Counted from the stretch's first letter, positions 16,899 through 25,885 are shown. The stretch: DNA of 64,000 bases from Cytobacillus oceanisediminis (GCF_004366035.1 NZ_SOEE01000013.1:29186-93185), one strand, 5' to 3'. A program made the numbers and translations. Notes: a model not told the origin generated them from the letters alone.

Positions 16899-18311
16899 TC
16901 ACCACCTCTTTATTACTTGCAAAGATTTCATTCGAAAAGCACCAAATTTTAAACGAAGTATTTTGCTCTTTTTTATTATGTTGTATTTTATCATCTCTTT
17001 ATCAAAGCTATATAGTGATTTACCAATACTTTCAAGAAGAACAGCGAACCAATCTACATAATTATTGCTATCTTTTTTAATTTTCTTTGCAATTTTTAGA
17101 GTTGCAACTTTCATCCCCTGATAATAAAAGTGATTCTCTGGATTATAAATAATATCATCAATGCTTTCTTCATAAGCTGAATTCAAACTTTTATGAAAGC
17201 CTCTTTTCAGTAAATTGTGAATTGCGTCACAGTTATGAGTTTCCCTATAGATATAAACTAATTTAATAGAATCATTTACTCCGTAAATGGTCCTAACTGC
17301 ATCTGAGACTAAACAGAAATTATCACTTTTTTTTTGTCCATTAAGAATCTTTTTGTATTGTTCAAAGGCATCTTCAAACAATTGATTCCTAATGGGACAA
17401 GCATTATTTAAAAAATGAATAGTATTTCTGTTTAGAAAAACTTGAGCAAGCCTAATAGTTTCTTCTTGAGAATTACTTAAACTCATACCTACTTCACTTT
17501 GAATCACTTCCATTAGTCTCCTATAACCTATATCATCATTAGTTTCAAAAATAAAAACATGAAGTAAATTACTTTCCCTATACTCTTCTTGGGGATATAC
17601 CACTAATTCCTTTTCTTTCCAATATTGACTTAGTAGATTACTTACTCCTTTTTTATTTAGATCAACTTCTTTCTCATAGAAAACATTCCCATATTTTCGC
17701 AATAATTCTTTTACCTCTTCTTTAACATAAGTTGAATTCGGAAATACAGTCACAATGAAAGTATTCCTTTTTAACTTGCAATATTCATATGCAATAGCGT
17801 CACACCATTTTGGAAGAAGCCCTCTGCTCTTAAAGAATTCGTAATTATAATTAACATCACCTTGCTCTAGTCTTACAACTTTCACCTTTTGGTTATAAAG
17901 TAAAGTAGCTGTTAAACGGTGGGCACCATCTAGTGGAGAATTATTCTTACTAATAGGTATTAAAGATATACTGTCGTTAAATCCATTTTCTTTAACTGAT
18001 TCTAATGTAACATCGAAAGACTTTATGAAAGCGTTGATCCCTTTTTTCCTGAACCCGTCATCTTCATCGTACTGATTAAAAACCCACAAATGGTTATCAT
18101 AAATTTCTTTCCCCCAGGTACTTTTCAAGTCCTTTTCTTTAAACCATGCATAAATATATTTCGCTACTATATCAAACCTTCTATGATCAATTAACTTCCA
18201 TGGATCCATTTCTAATACTTCCAGGCTATTCTGGCCTGATAAATTTACTCTGTTTTTATTTAATTTGTGAGTTATAAGCTTGTTTTTTGATAAATCTATG
18301 ATTTCCTCCAT
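16899..18311 (-). CDS. Unknown 470-aa protein with a ParB/sulfiredoxin-like motif
   Basis: Not a glycosyltransferase. Near residue 130 it has PISKNNSPLDGAHRLTATLL; the DGAHR box is the nucleotide-binding motif of ParB/sulfiredoxin-fold proteins, a fold that also includes the free serine kinase SerK. The rest is less clear: a middle part (VTVFPNSTYVKEEVKELLRKYG, VFIFETNDDIGYRRLMEV) and a C-terminal part (KLVYIYRETHNCDAIHNLLKRG, then NPENHFYYQGMKVATLKIAKK) whose layout reminds me of nucleotidyltransferase/phosphotransferase domains of capsule loci. It overlaps the upstream GT2 gene by 16 bases, so it is translationally coupled. I suggest a kinase or phosphotransferase adding a non-sugar group; this is inference only. 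Confidence 0.7.
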   Translation of the reverse strand: MEEIIDLSKNKLITHKLNKNRVNLSGQNSLEVLEMDPWKLIDHRRFDIVAKYIYAWFKEKDLKSTWGKEIYDNHLWVFNQYDEDDGFRKKGINAFIKSFDVTLESVKENGFNDSISLIPISKNNSPLDGAHRLTATLLYNQKVKVVRLEQGDVNYNYEFFKSRGLLPKWCDAIAYEYCKLKRNTFIVTVFPNSTYVKEEVKELLRKYGNVFYEKEVDLNKKGVSNLLSQYWKEKELVVYPQEEYRESNLLHVFIFETNDDIGYRRLMEVIQSEVGMSLSNSQEETIRLAQVFLNRNTIHFLNNACPIRNQLFEDAFEQYKKILNGQKKSDNFCLVSDAVRTIYGVNDSIKLVYIYRETHNCDAIHNLLKRGFHKSLNSAYEESIDDIIYNPENHFYYQGMKVATLKIAKKIKKDSNNYVDWFAVLLESIGKSLYSFDKEMIKYNIIKKSKILRLKFGAFRMKSLQVIKRW

Positions 18312-19360
18312 TTTGGCACCCCACTGGTATTTAAGGGTTGGACTCTTTTCATCCCTAGTGGTCGTGGAAGGATATTTAGCCTTCTTAAGACCCTTTTGAA
18401 TATTAAATAAGAAATATTTAAATATGGATGGAAAATAAAAAGTTTTAATTGCTTCTCCACCTGTTTATCACCTTTCACTGCCATAGTAAATTGAATGTAA
18501 TTGTTTTTTATATAAGAATAAATTTCATTTTTATGTAACCCTAATTTATCTTTTTTCCAATTCAAAAGTAGAAAGTTGTAATGAATAATACTTGTTCTTA
18601 AGATCGTTTTAAGAGATTCATTAATTAATTCGGGGTAATACTGCTCTATAAATTTGTGTCTCACCTTTAACCCTCTTAAAATATCCAAATTCCTTGAAGT
18701 GTACATCGCAACAATACTATCCTTTCGCTGCAAATAGTAGTATAGCGGCTGATGCAATATAACATACGTATTTACCCGCTGCATCACTATATGCGCCCAA
18801 AACACATCTTCAAACAATACTCCTTTTTTAAAAGGCAGATCTTTGATCAGCTCCGTTTTATAAAGCTTCCCCCAGGCAAAGTTTTTTACTTTTTCATTTT
18901 TAACCAACTCGAACATAAGACTCTTATTGTTCAAGATAACAGGCGAATCTTTAATTGAATAATAACGGTTGTCGTATAGCAAATATTCTTCATAGGCATA
19001 ATAAAAAGCTGATTGTACAACATCAGCTTGATACTTTGTAATTGCATTCATTAACTTTTCAATCATCGCAACTTCTAGCCAATCATCACTATCAACGAAC
19101 ATAGTATAGTTACCTGTTACATGTTCCATTCCGGCATTTCTTGCGTCTGATAACCCTCCGTTTTCCTTGTGAACGGTGATGATCCTGCTGTCTTTGGCTG
19201 CATAAGAATCGATCATTTCTCCACAATAATCTGGAGAGCCATCATTCACTAATATAATTTCTAAGTTGGTATAAGTTTGGTTTAGTATACTGTTCACACA
19301 TCTATTAAGATATTTTTCTACCTTATATACTGGAACCACAACACTTACTTTCTCTGACAT
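18296..19360 (-). CDS. Glycosyltransferase family 2 (GT-A)
   Basis: A 354-residue GT2 enzyme. The N-terminal 110 residues hold VSVVVPVYKVEKYLNRCVNSIL, the LVNDGSPDYCGEMID nucleotide-binding loop, KENGGLSDARNAGM, and the DXD metal site in MFVDSDDWL. The remaining helical half resembles EpsJ-type enzymes and ends in a basic tail. Its 3' end overlaps the start of the 470-aa gene. It probably forms one glycosidic bond of the exopolysaccharide repeat at the membrane. Confidence 0.87.
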   Translation of the reverse strand: MSEKVSVVVPVYKVEKYLNRCVNSILNQTYTNLEIILVNDGSPDYCGEMIDSYAAKDSRIITVHKENGGLSDARNAGMEHVTGNYTMFVDSDDWLEVAMIEKLMNAITKYQADVVQSAFYYAYEEYLLYDNRYYSIKDSPVILNNKSLMFELVKNEKVKNFAWGKLYKTELIKDLPFKKGVLFEDVFWAHIVMQRVNTYVILHQPLYYYLQRKDSIVAMYTSRNLDILRGLKVRHKFIEQYYPELINESLKTILRTSIIHYNFLLLNWKKDKLGLHKNEIYSYIKNNYIQFTMAVKGDKQVEKQLKLFIFHPYLNISYLIFKRVLRRLNILPRPLGMKRVQPLNTSGVPKWRKS

Positions 19361-19387
19361 ATTGGACCGCCTACTTTTTTTGGAAAA

Positions 19388-19741
19388 TCATTTGTTTCCT
19401 ATATCCTGTTTATTTTGCCATTTGATAAATTCAAGCAGTGTTTTATATTCTTGAATTTGACCTTTATCAATTCCTGAATGCTTTAACTCATTCACAAATT
19501 CCACCCATTCCTTGTCAAGTTGGTCAGTTTGGGACTCGTTCGGTTTCTCTGTGTTCAATAATTCCTTAAGCTCAACATCCAAAACCAAAGCCAGCTTTTC
19601 CATTACATTTACAGAAGGATTTTTATTCAGATTTCTTTCAATATTGCTCAAATAAGACTTTGCTATTCCTGCCCGGTCTGCAAGCTCTGTTAAGGTTAGA
19701 CCTCTTCTTCTGCGAATTTCATATATATTTTTTCCTATCAT
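19388..19741 (-). CDS. sinR: SinR-like transcriptional regulator
   Basis: A 117-residue protein. Residues 1-62 are an HTH_3 domain (MIGKNIYEIRRRRGLTLTEL, AKSYLSNIERN) very like Bacillus SinR/SlrR. Residues about 74-110 (LDKEWVEFVNELKHSGIDKGQ, then a hydrophobic helix) match the SinI-homology domain through which SinR tetramerises and binds its antagonist. SinR represses matrix genes by binding GTTCTYT boxes. Such boxes, as palindromes, precede all three peptide/polysaccharide operons here. The gene lies inside the eps operon, so its own supply may depend on a promoter it represses. It may be a SlrR-like paralogue rather than the master SinR; no sinI is visible in the window. Confidence 0.85.
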   Translation of the reverse strand: MIGKNIYEIRRRRGLTLTELADRAGIAKSYLSNIERNLNKNPSVNVMEKLALVLDVELKELLNTEKPNESQTDQLDKEWVEFVNELKHSGIDKGQIQEYKTLLEFIKWQNKQDIGNK

Positions 19742-19763
19742 TCTTGATACCTCTTTTATCCCT

Positions 19764-19785
19764 AGGGTTTGGGTTTGGGTTTGGT
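19764..19785. repeat. Short (GGGTTT)n tandem repeat
   Basis: Three and a half units of GGGTTT lie in the 50-base gap between the aminotransferase and sinR-like genes. This looks like a slippage tract; no function is evident. Confidence 0.5.
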
Positions 19786-19791
19786 TTAGGT

Positions 19792-20955
19792 CTACACCTT
19801 TACTTTCATTGTACTTTTAATACATTCAGTTACCCGTAACAGTTCTTCTTCAGATAAATTCGATCCTGAAGGCAGGCATATGCCCGATAGAAATAATTCA
19901 TCTGACACACTTTGATCTATTTTATGAGAGTAATATTGCACATCTTTAAATAACGGCTGCAGATGCAGTGGTTTCCAAACTGGCCTGGCTTCAATATTTT
20001 CATCATTTAAAGCTTCCAAGAGTGTACTTGATGAGACACCAGCTGCCTGCTCATCTATTGTTAATGCGGTGAGCCAGCGATTTGAGAATGTATTTTTCAG
20101 CTCCGGCATAAAATGAAGACCCGGCAGATGAGAAAGCTCTTTATAATATTGGGAGAATATTGATCTTCGGGCAATTACTCTTTCATCTAAAACCCCCATC
20201 TGGCCACGGCCAATTCCCGCTAGAATATTGCTCATCCTATAATTGTAGCCAATTTCACTATGCTGATAATGAGGTGCTGGATCTCTTGACTGAGTAGCTA
20301 GGAAACGTGCTTTTTTCAAAGACTCTGCATCATTTGAAATGAGCATTCCTCCACCTGATGTAGTGATAATTTTATTCCCGTTAAATGAAAAAATCCCGTA
20401 TTTCCCAAAAGTTCCACTAAGCTTTCCTTTATAGCTCGAACCAAGGGATTCAGCAGCATCTTCAATTATGGGGACATCGTAACTATGACAGATAGCTAGA
20501 ATCTCACCCATCTTCGCGCTCTGCCCGTATAAATTGACAACAATCACTGCTTTTGGCAGCCTTCTTTCTCTGACTGCCTCGACAAATGCTCTTTCAAGCG
20601 CTTCCGGGGACATGTTCCAGGTTTCCGGCTCCGAGTCAATAAAGACGGGCTCTGCTCCTTGATATAAAATCGGATTGGCACTCGCTACAAAAGTAAGTGA
20701 AGAACAAAAGACAGTATCACCTTTTTTTACATCTAATAAAGAAAGAGCCAAATGAATCGCGGCTGTTCCTGAACTTACAGCTACTGCTTCATTGGCTCCT
20801 GTATACTGAGCTATTTCTTTTTCAAAAGCATCTACATTAGGTCCAAGCGGCGCGATCCAATTAGTGTCGATCGCTTCCTGGATATACTTAATCTCATTGC
20901 CGGATAAATGAGGCGGCGAAAGGTAAATTCGGCTTTTATTTGATGTATGGATCAT
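19792..20955 (-). CDS. epsN: DegT/DnrJ/EryC1/StrS aminotransferase (EpsN/PglE-like)
   Basis: A 387-residue PLP-dependent sugar aminotransferase. Hallmarks are NWIAPLGPNVDAFEKEIA, the AVSSGTAAIHLAL phosphate-binding loop, IIEDAAESLGSSYKGKLSGTFG, and the PLP lysine in FSFNGNKIITTSGGGML near residue 190. With the CapD/EpsC-type dehydratase at 31056, the acetyltransferase at 20956 and the phosphosugar transferase at 21597 it gives the UDP-N,N'-diacetylbacillosamine-type pathway. Its product is probably UDP-4-amino-4,6-dideoxy-GlcNAc. It abuts the acetyltransferase gene with no gap. Confidence 0.88.
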   Translation of the reverse strand: MIHTSNKSRIYLSPPHLSGNEIKYIQEAIDTNWIAPLGPNVDAFEKEIAQYTGANEAVAVSSGTAAIHLALSLLDVKKGDTVFCSSLTFVASANPILYQGAEPVFIDSEPETWNMSPEALERAFVEAVRERRLPKAVIVVNLYGQSAKMGEILAICHSYDVPIIEDAAESLGSSYKGKLSGTFGKYGIFSFNGNKIITTSGGGMLISNDAESLKKARFLATQSRDPAPHYQHSEIGYNYRMSNILAGIGRGQMGVLDERVIARRSIFSQYYKELSHLPGLHFMPELKNTFSNRWLTALTIDEQAAGVSSSTLLEALNDENIEARPVWKPLHLQPLFKDVQYYSHKIDQSVSDELFLSGICLPSGSNLSEEELLRVTECIKSTMKVKV

Positions 20956-21600
20956 TTATACACCTTCAATCACTTGTTTTGTTTTCACTATAGCTGGAAC
21001 TCCTACAGCGGTAGAATGGGAAGGGATATTACTGATAACAGTTGCTCCTGCCCCAATAACTGACCATTCTCCAATTGCCATCCCTGGAATAATGGTTGCT
21101 CCAGCACCAACATGTACGCCATCCTCGATATGAACAGTCCCAGTTAATGTTGCATTTGGAGAAATATGAACAAAATCTCCCAGCATATTGTCATGTTCTA
21201 CAATAGCACCGGTGTTAATAATGGTATGGGCACCAATATGGGCCCCAGCATTAATGACAGAACCAGCCATTATAACTGTACCGTGATCTATTTTTGCTCG
21301 TTGGCTAATGATAGCAGCAGGATGGATAAGTGTTGCATAATTCTCTTTGGAAAGCTGGAGACTTTCAGAAATTAAACTTCGAACCTTGTTATTTCCAATT
21401 GCTATTACGAATTTCAATTCTCCGAAGAAATCTATTAGTGTAATGGCAGATAAAATGGGGCCATAAAAAATTTCCTGTTTCATGTGTAATTCTTCATATT
21501 TATCATCCAGATAGGCAACAATTTTATGGTTGTGATTTAACGAAATAAGGTCCTCAATAACTTTGCTATGTCCGCCTTGGCCAATTATGGCTAATTTCAT
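20956..21600 (-). CDS. epsM: Sugar O/N-acetyltransferase, NeuD/PglD/EpsM-like
   Basis: A 214-residue protein. The N-terminal Rossmann-like domain (MKLAIIGQGGHSKVIEDL, the UDP-binding GxGGH) is followed by left-handed beta-helix hexapeptide repeats (IDHGTVIMAGSVINAGAHIG, IIEDG-type turns, VIGAGATVISNIPSHSTAVGVPA). This is the plan of PglD/EpsM, which acetylate the 4-amino group made by the neighbouring aminotransferase. Its ATG overlaps the end of the upstream sugar transferase gene by four bases, supporting a coupled epsL-M-N unit. Confidence 0.88.
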   Translation of the reverse strand: MKLAIIGQGGHSKVIEDLISLNHNHKIVAYLDDKYEELHMKQEIFYGPILSAITLIDFFGELKFVIAIGNNKVRSLISESLQLSKENYATLIHPAAIISQRAKIDHGTVIMAGSVINAGAHIGAHTIINTGAIVEHDNMLGDFVHISPNATLTGTVHIEDGVHVGAGATIIPGMAIGEWSVIGAGATVISNIPSHSTAVGVPAIVKTKQVIEGV

Positions 21601-22211
21601 CCATTTCCCTCTTTCAAAGTAGACTTTGAACCTTTAAAACTTTCCATAGTCGCATTTCCTGGCTGATTAACCCCTTCAGAATTGATGACTTTTTTAATGG
21701 TTAATATCAATATCTTTAGATCCAGCAGCAGGTTTCGGTTGTTTACATACCACACATCATGCTCAAACTTTTCCTCCCAGCTTAATGCGTTGCGTCCGTT
21801 CACTTGAGCCCAGCCGGTTATACCAGGCCTGACAATGTGACGCTTCGCTTGCTCTGATGTGTATAATGGCAGATATTCCATTAATAGTGGACGGGGACCG
21901 ACCAAACTAAGATCTCCTTTGATAACGTTTATAAGCTGAGGCAGCTCATCCAGGCTGTATCTTCTTAAAAATTCCCCAAATGAGGTCAGCCTGATGTGAT
22001 CGGGGAGCATATGACCCTTGTCATTTCTTTCCTCTGTCATACTTCGGAATTTATATAAATAAAAAGGTTTGCCGTTTAACCCCGGTCTTTCTTGTTTGAA
22101 CAGGATTGGACTGCCTAATTTCATTTTTATTAATAATCCACATGCTAAAATTACTGGAAAAAAAATTATAAGCAGCAGAGTAGATGCAGAAAGATCAAAC
22201 ATCCTTTTCAA
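21597..22211 (-). CDS. epsL: Phosphoglycosyl transferase, initiating (EpsL/PglC-like)
   Basis: A 204-residue monotopic phosphoglycosyl transferase. It has one N-terminal membrane helix (residues 5-28), FKQERPGLNGKPFYLYKFRSM, the catalytic Asp-Glu in RRYSLDELPQLINVIKGDLSLVGPRPL, and RPGITGWAQVNGRN. It should load a phosphosugar onto undecaprenyl phosphate, the first step of repeat-unit assembly. The start appears to be TTG at 22211 (MKRMFDL, as in family members), only four bases after the small upstream ORF; an ATG three codons later is the alternative. Confidence 0.88.
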   Translation of the reverse strand: MKRMFDLSASTLLLIIFFPVILACGLLIKMKLGSPILFKQERPGLNGKPFYLYKFRSMTEERNDKGHMLPDHIRLTSFGEFLRRYSLDELPQLINVIKGDLSLVGPRPLLMEYLPLYTSEQAKRHIVRPGITGWAQVNGRNALSWEEKFEHDVWYVNNRNLLLDLKILILTIKKVINSEGVNQPGNATMESFKGSKSTLKEGNG

Positions 22212-22214
22212 AGT

Positions 22215-22382
22215 CTACAACTCCCAAGTGTTTTCTGGTGTTCCAATAAAGATGCGAATTCTATCTTGTATTTCATCCAAAACTTCTTCCGTTTTGATGT
22301 ACTCTGATTGATTTACCTTTTTATAAACATCTTCTAGTAATTCCTTTAGCTGCTCCTGCGAAATTTTTCTGGATAAGCTCAT
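22215..22382 (-). CDS. Small helical protein, 55 aa
   Basis: ATG at 22382 is preceded by GAGGAG and the frame ends at TAG 22215. The peptide starts MSLSRKISQEQLKELLEDV and ends TPENTWEL; it is amphipathic, charged and probably all helical. It fits snugly between galE and the epsL-like gene (9 bases after galE in plus coordinates; its stop is next to the epsL start), so it is likely translated. There is no recognisable family; it could be a small regulator or adaptor of polysaccharide synthesis. It is not SinI-like by eye. Confidence 0.6.
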   Translation of the reverse strand: MSLSRKISQEQLKELLEDVYKKVNQSEYIKTEEVLDEIQDRIRIFIGTPENTWEL

Positions 22383-22391
22383 TACTACTCC

Positions 22392-23483
22392 TCACTTTAC
22401 TAAGCTTTCTATAGAAAAATCCTCGCTTTTAGTAATTAAGCGAGGATTTTCTCCCAATTCCATTTTATTTTTTGTTTCGTATCCATTAGGATTACAGAAT
22501 TGCCATCTCCAGGAATCCTTACACATCTCTTCAATTCCCTTTTCTGCCCTCCATCCTAGTTCATGATGGGCTTTAGCAGGGTCTGCATAACAAATGGCGA
22601 CATCTCCAGGTCGTGGGTCTGTAATTTTATAAGATATATTAACACCAGAAGCCTCTTCAAAAGCTCTAACCATTTCCAACACGCTATAGCCATTTCCAGT
22701 TCCAATATTATAGGCGTCAATTCCAGTTGCAGCTGCCACTTTTTCAAGTGCTTTTAAATGGCCCTTTGCAAGATCAACCACATGAATATAATCTCTTATC
22801 CCAGTTCCATCTTTTGTCGGATAGCCGCTTCCATAGACACTCAATTCCTTTAGTTTCCCAACTGCTACCTGAGTAATATAAGGCATTAAATTATTGGGAA
22901 TTCCGTTAGGATCTTCTCCAATCAATCCACTCTCATGTGCGCCAATTGGATTAAAATATCTTAATAGGGCGATACTCCAGCTGTTATCTGATTTATATAG
23001 ATCCCCAAGCATTTCTTCTATCATTAATTTCGTCCGGCCATATGGATTGGTTGCATACATTGGTGAATCTTCATCAATCGGGACCTTTTCTGGCGTCCCA
23101 TAAACCGTTGCTGATGAACTAAAGACCAGATTTTTCACTCCGTACTTTTGCATTACCTTACATAGAGTTACTGTACTTGTGATGTTATTGTGAAAATACT
23201 TAAGCGGTAAATGAACCGATTCACCTACTGCTTTTAAACCAGCAAAATGGATAACTGCTTCAATATTATTATTTATGAATACTGTTTCAAGCTTTTCCTC
23301 ATCAAGCAAATCAATGTTAAAAATCTTAAAAGTCTTCCCTGTTATATCCTGAACTCTCTTCAGTGCTTCCGGCTTACTGTTAACAAAGTTGTCAACCACC
23401 GCAACATCATAACCCGCTTTTAATAGTTCTACACAAGTATGACTGCCGATATAGCCGGCACCGCCAGTGACTAGAATAGTCAT
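22392..23483 (-). CDS. galE: UDP-glucose 4-epimerase
   Basis: A 363-residue extended short-chain dehydrogenase. The NAD-binding TGGAGYIGSHTCVELL opens the protein; the catalytic Ser/Tyr/Lys set is visible as LVFSSSATVYG and YGRTKLMIEEML; RYFNPIGAHESGLIGEDP and GTGIRDYIHVVDLAKGH are typical of GalE. It interconverts UDP-Glc and UDP-Gal (or the N-acetyl forms) and would supply a galactose-type donor to the glycosyltransferases around it. The protein is about 25 residues longer than usual at the C-terminus. Confidence 0.92.
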   Translation of the reverse strand: MTILVTGGAGYIGSHTCVELLKAGYDVAVVDNFVNSKPEALKRVQDITGKTFKIFNIDLLDEEKLETVFINNNIEAVIHFAGLKAVGESVHLPLKYFHNNITSTVTLCKVMQKYGVKNLVFSSSATVYGTPEKVPIDEDSPMYATNPYGRTKLMIEEMLGDLYKSDNSWSIALLRYFNPIGAHESGLIGEDPNGIPNNLMPYITQVAVGKLKELSVYGSGYPTKDGTGIRDYIHVVDLAKGHLKALEKVAAATGIDAYNIGTGNGYSVLEMVRAFEEASGVNISYKITDPRPGDVAICYADPAKAHHELGWRAEKGIEEMCKDSWRWQFCNPNGYETKNKMELGENPRLITKSEDFSIESLVK

Positions 23484-23500
23484 TCTACAACCTCCCCGCC

Positions 23501-24700
23501 CTAAGCCTCAATTAGTTTATATAATTTCTCGACTTCTTTTTCATTGCCATAATCTTTTTCTCTAGTATTTGAGATCAGTCTTTCTCTCAGTTGTTTGTTA
23601 TCTATTAATCCTTTAATCCCATTTACAATTCCCTCAATATTGAGTGGAGTGATCAACGCATCAACACCATCTTGGGCCTGGCTTTTTGCCGTTGGAAAGT
23701 TGGTTAAAACTACAGGTTTCCCCAAAATCTGCGCTTCACGTATTGTGACCGCCTTCCCTTCATATCTGGATGGCTGAACATAAATATCGCATGCCTTGAT
23801 GTAAGGATAAGGATTAACCTTTTTCCCTAATAAGAAGAATCGATTGTGAAGATCTAATTCGTTAATTAAGTTTTTTAACTCAGTTTCATGAGAGCCATAC
23901 CCCACCACATGCCATTCAATATCATATCCATCATTAATCAATTTCCTGCATGCTTTTATAGCATTATCCAAGCCTTTTGCATGTGAAAGGCGTCCTACTG
24001 TCAGAAGAATGGTTCTTCCAGGGTTGGTCTTTATTTCTCCTGTTACATCCTCATCAGCTTGCTGCCTGACAAATTGGGACGATAGGATGTTCTCTATGAC
24101 GGTTGTTTTCTTTGTGCAATCCGGAAAATGATTCAAAAATGTTTTTGAACACTCCTCCGAGACCGCTACGATATCATCTACCTTATCCCACATGCGTTTT
24201 TCTATATCTGGATTTAAATAAATATTAGAGTAATCTGTATGAATCCATCCGATCCGTTTCTTCGCCTTAACTTTTTGTCCTATAAAGTGATGCGGCCACA
24301 GGAATCCAATGGCCGCATCATATTCTATATTTAATTTTGGCAAAAAAGGATTTGTCAGCTCCCATCCATACTGAATGGTTAAATATCCTGGTTCATCTAC
24401 TCTCTTTACTTTTCCATGTATGGAGCTAAGCGTTTTTGCTAATAGCCGGGAAAAACCAATCGAATAATTCCCTTCCTTCACAATTTGGCTTATCGACTTC
24501 CTGAATGTAGTATACTGCGGAACTTCAGGCAGCAAATTGGGGCCTGATGGAAGAAGGGGAAGAAATTCTCCTTCCTGTTTAAACAGCATGAGATCTACAT
24601 CATATCTGCTGTAATCAATATGATTTAGTAAACCTATCAAACTTCTTTCTACACCGCCAATGGCCAAATCAAAAGAAGAAATTAATATCTTTTTCTTCAT
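23501..24700 (-). CDS. Glycosyltransferase family 4 (GT-B)
   Basis: A 399-residue paralogue of the enzymes at 14506 and 15702, starting KKKILISSFDLAIGGVERSL. The second domain has LTVGRLSHAKGLDNAIKACRKL and NPYPYIKACDIYVQPSRYEGKAVTIREA (EX7E), then VVLTNFPTAKSQ. Its stop shares its last base with the next gene region and it starts at the stop of the upstream GT4 gene (4700-4700 contact), so the two are tightly coupled. It probably extends the repeat unit; specificity is unknown. Confidence 0.85.
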   Translation of the reverse strand: MKKKILISSFDLAIGGVERSLIGLLNHIDYSRYDVDLMLFKQEGEFLPLLPSGPNLLPEVPQYTTFRKSISQIVKEGNYSIGFSRLLAKTLSSIHGKVKRVDEPGYLTIQYGWELTNPFLPKLNIEYDAAIGFLWPHHFIGQKVKAKKRIGWIHTDYSNIYLNPDIEKRMWDKVDDIVAVSEECSKTFLNHFPDCTKKTTVIENILSSQFVRQQADEDVTGEIKTNPGRTILLTVGRLSHAKGLDNAIKACRKLINDGYDIEWHVVGYGSHETELKNLINELDLHNRFFLLGKKVNPYPYIKACDIYVQPSRYEGKAVTIREAQILGKPVVLTNFPTAKSQAQDGVDALITPLNIEGIVNGIKGLIDNKQLRERLISNTREKDYGNEKEVEKLYKLIEA

Positions 24701-25866
24701 TATGTAAAACCCCGGCCGTATCTCAAGTCATACCCTTTCATTTCATACAAGCCCAGCCAATCATTTATGCTCTCATAGATATTAAATCCAAGCTTAGTAA
24801 AGTTATTTATTATTGCCTGTTTGCTTGGTCTTTTTGCTTTAACAGTTTCTTTAACTGCATCAACCCAGCTATCCAAGTTATCACCTAAGTCAAGGTATTG
24901 TACTAACCCCAATTCCATATCTGTACTTTTTGGAACAGAAGTAGAGGCAATACATGGTGTTCCTGTGCTCTGTGCTTCCAGCATTACAATGCCAAATCCC
25001 TCAAAAAGTGAAGGAAAAACGAAAATATCAAATGATTTCATTAGCCTTGGTATATCAGTCCGCACTCCCAAAAATTTGATATTCTCGCTCAGCCCCATTC
25101 TTTCTGCTTTCTCTTCAATCACTTTCCTTAGAGGCCCATCGCCTATTAATAATGCTATGAAACTAGGATCCGTTTCCAGCAGCTTTTTTAAAACTTTTAA
25201 TATAAAAATATGATTCTTTGATTCTGAAAACCGCCCTACATGGCCTATTAATTTTGCAGTCTCGGGTAAATGTAATTCCTCCAGAACTTGTATTCGAGAA
25301 CTAGTACCGATATTGGTATACTCATTTACATTAATTCCGTTTTTCAGGATTTGTACTTTTGATACATTTTTCTTTCCAAATAAAAATTTGGCCGCTTCTT
25401 CACTGCAGCTGCAATATTTAGTAGCTGAAAGCTTAATCATCGTTTGCAATCCTCTGAGAACGAACCTTTCTTTAAAACTACTATTTTTTAGCCAGTTATT
25501 ACTATGCGAATGGCAAATTCTCGTACTTATTCCACATAGCTTTGCTGCTAATGCAGGAAAACCGCTTTGATAATCGGTGTGGGCGTGGATTGCAGCATAA
25601 TTGTTTGCCGACATAATTTTAACTAAACTTTTCATGTAGTTTATTGGGCCAGAAGCCCCCAAGCTGGCGATCGGATATATTCTCCCGCCCATCAATTTAA
25701 TTTCTTCATCATAGTCTTCTTCTCCCTTGCTATGCGTAATAAAATCAAATTGAATTTCTGAACGGTCAATCATTCGATAAATATTCATGATAAGGCTTTC
25801 CGCTCCGCCTCGCCCCATTGAACTGACAATGTGCAAGATTCTAACCGGATGTTCTAACTTATTCAT
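24700..25866 (-). CDS. Glycosyltransferase family 4 (EpsF-like)
   Basis: About 388 residues from the ATG at 25866, chosen because GGGGGAAG lies directly upstream; the reading from 25911 adds residues without a ribosome binding site. It opens VRILHIVSSMGRGGAESLIMNIYR, the typical EpsF/CapM GGAE loop. The second domain has IGHVGRFSESKNHIFILKVL, GDGPLR and FDIFVFPSLFEGFGIVMLEAQ (EX7E). It is similar to the enzyme at 27901. Operonic with the EpsG-like polymerase upstream. Confidence 0.86.
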   Translation of the reverse strand: MNKLEHPVRILHIVSSMGRGGAESLIMNIYRMIDRSEIQFDFITHSKGEEDYDEEIKLMGGRIYPIASLGASGPINYMKSLVKIMSANNYAAIHAHTDYQSGFPALAAKLCGISTRICHSHSNNWLKNSSFKERFVLRGLQTMIKLSATKYCSCSEEAAKFLFGKKNVSKVQILKNGINVNEYTNIGTSSRIQVLEELHLPETAKLIGHVGRFSESKNHIFILKVLKKLLETDPSFIALLIGDGPLRKVIEEKAERMGLSENIKFLGVRTDIPRLMKSFDIFVFPSLFEGFGIVMLEAQSTGTPCIASTSVPKSTDMELGLVQYLDLGDNLDSWVDAVKETVKAKRPSKQAIINNFTKLGFNIYESINDWLGLYEMKGYDLRYGRGFT

Positions 25867-25885
25867 TCTCTTCCCCCCATTCCCT

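Noticed and set aside
19764..19785. Telomere-like repeat as evidence of a linear replicon end
   Set aside because: Only three and a half units lie inside an operon; a slippage tract is the simpler explanation.
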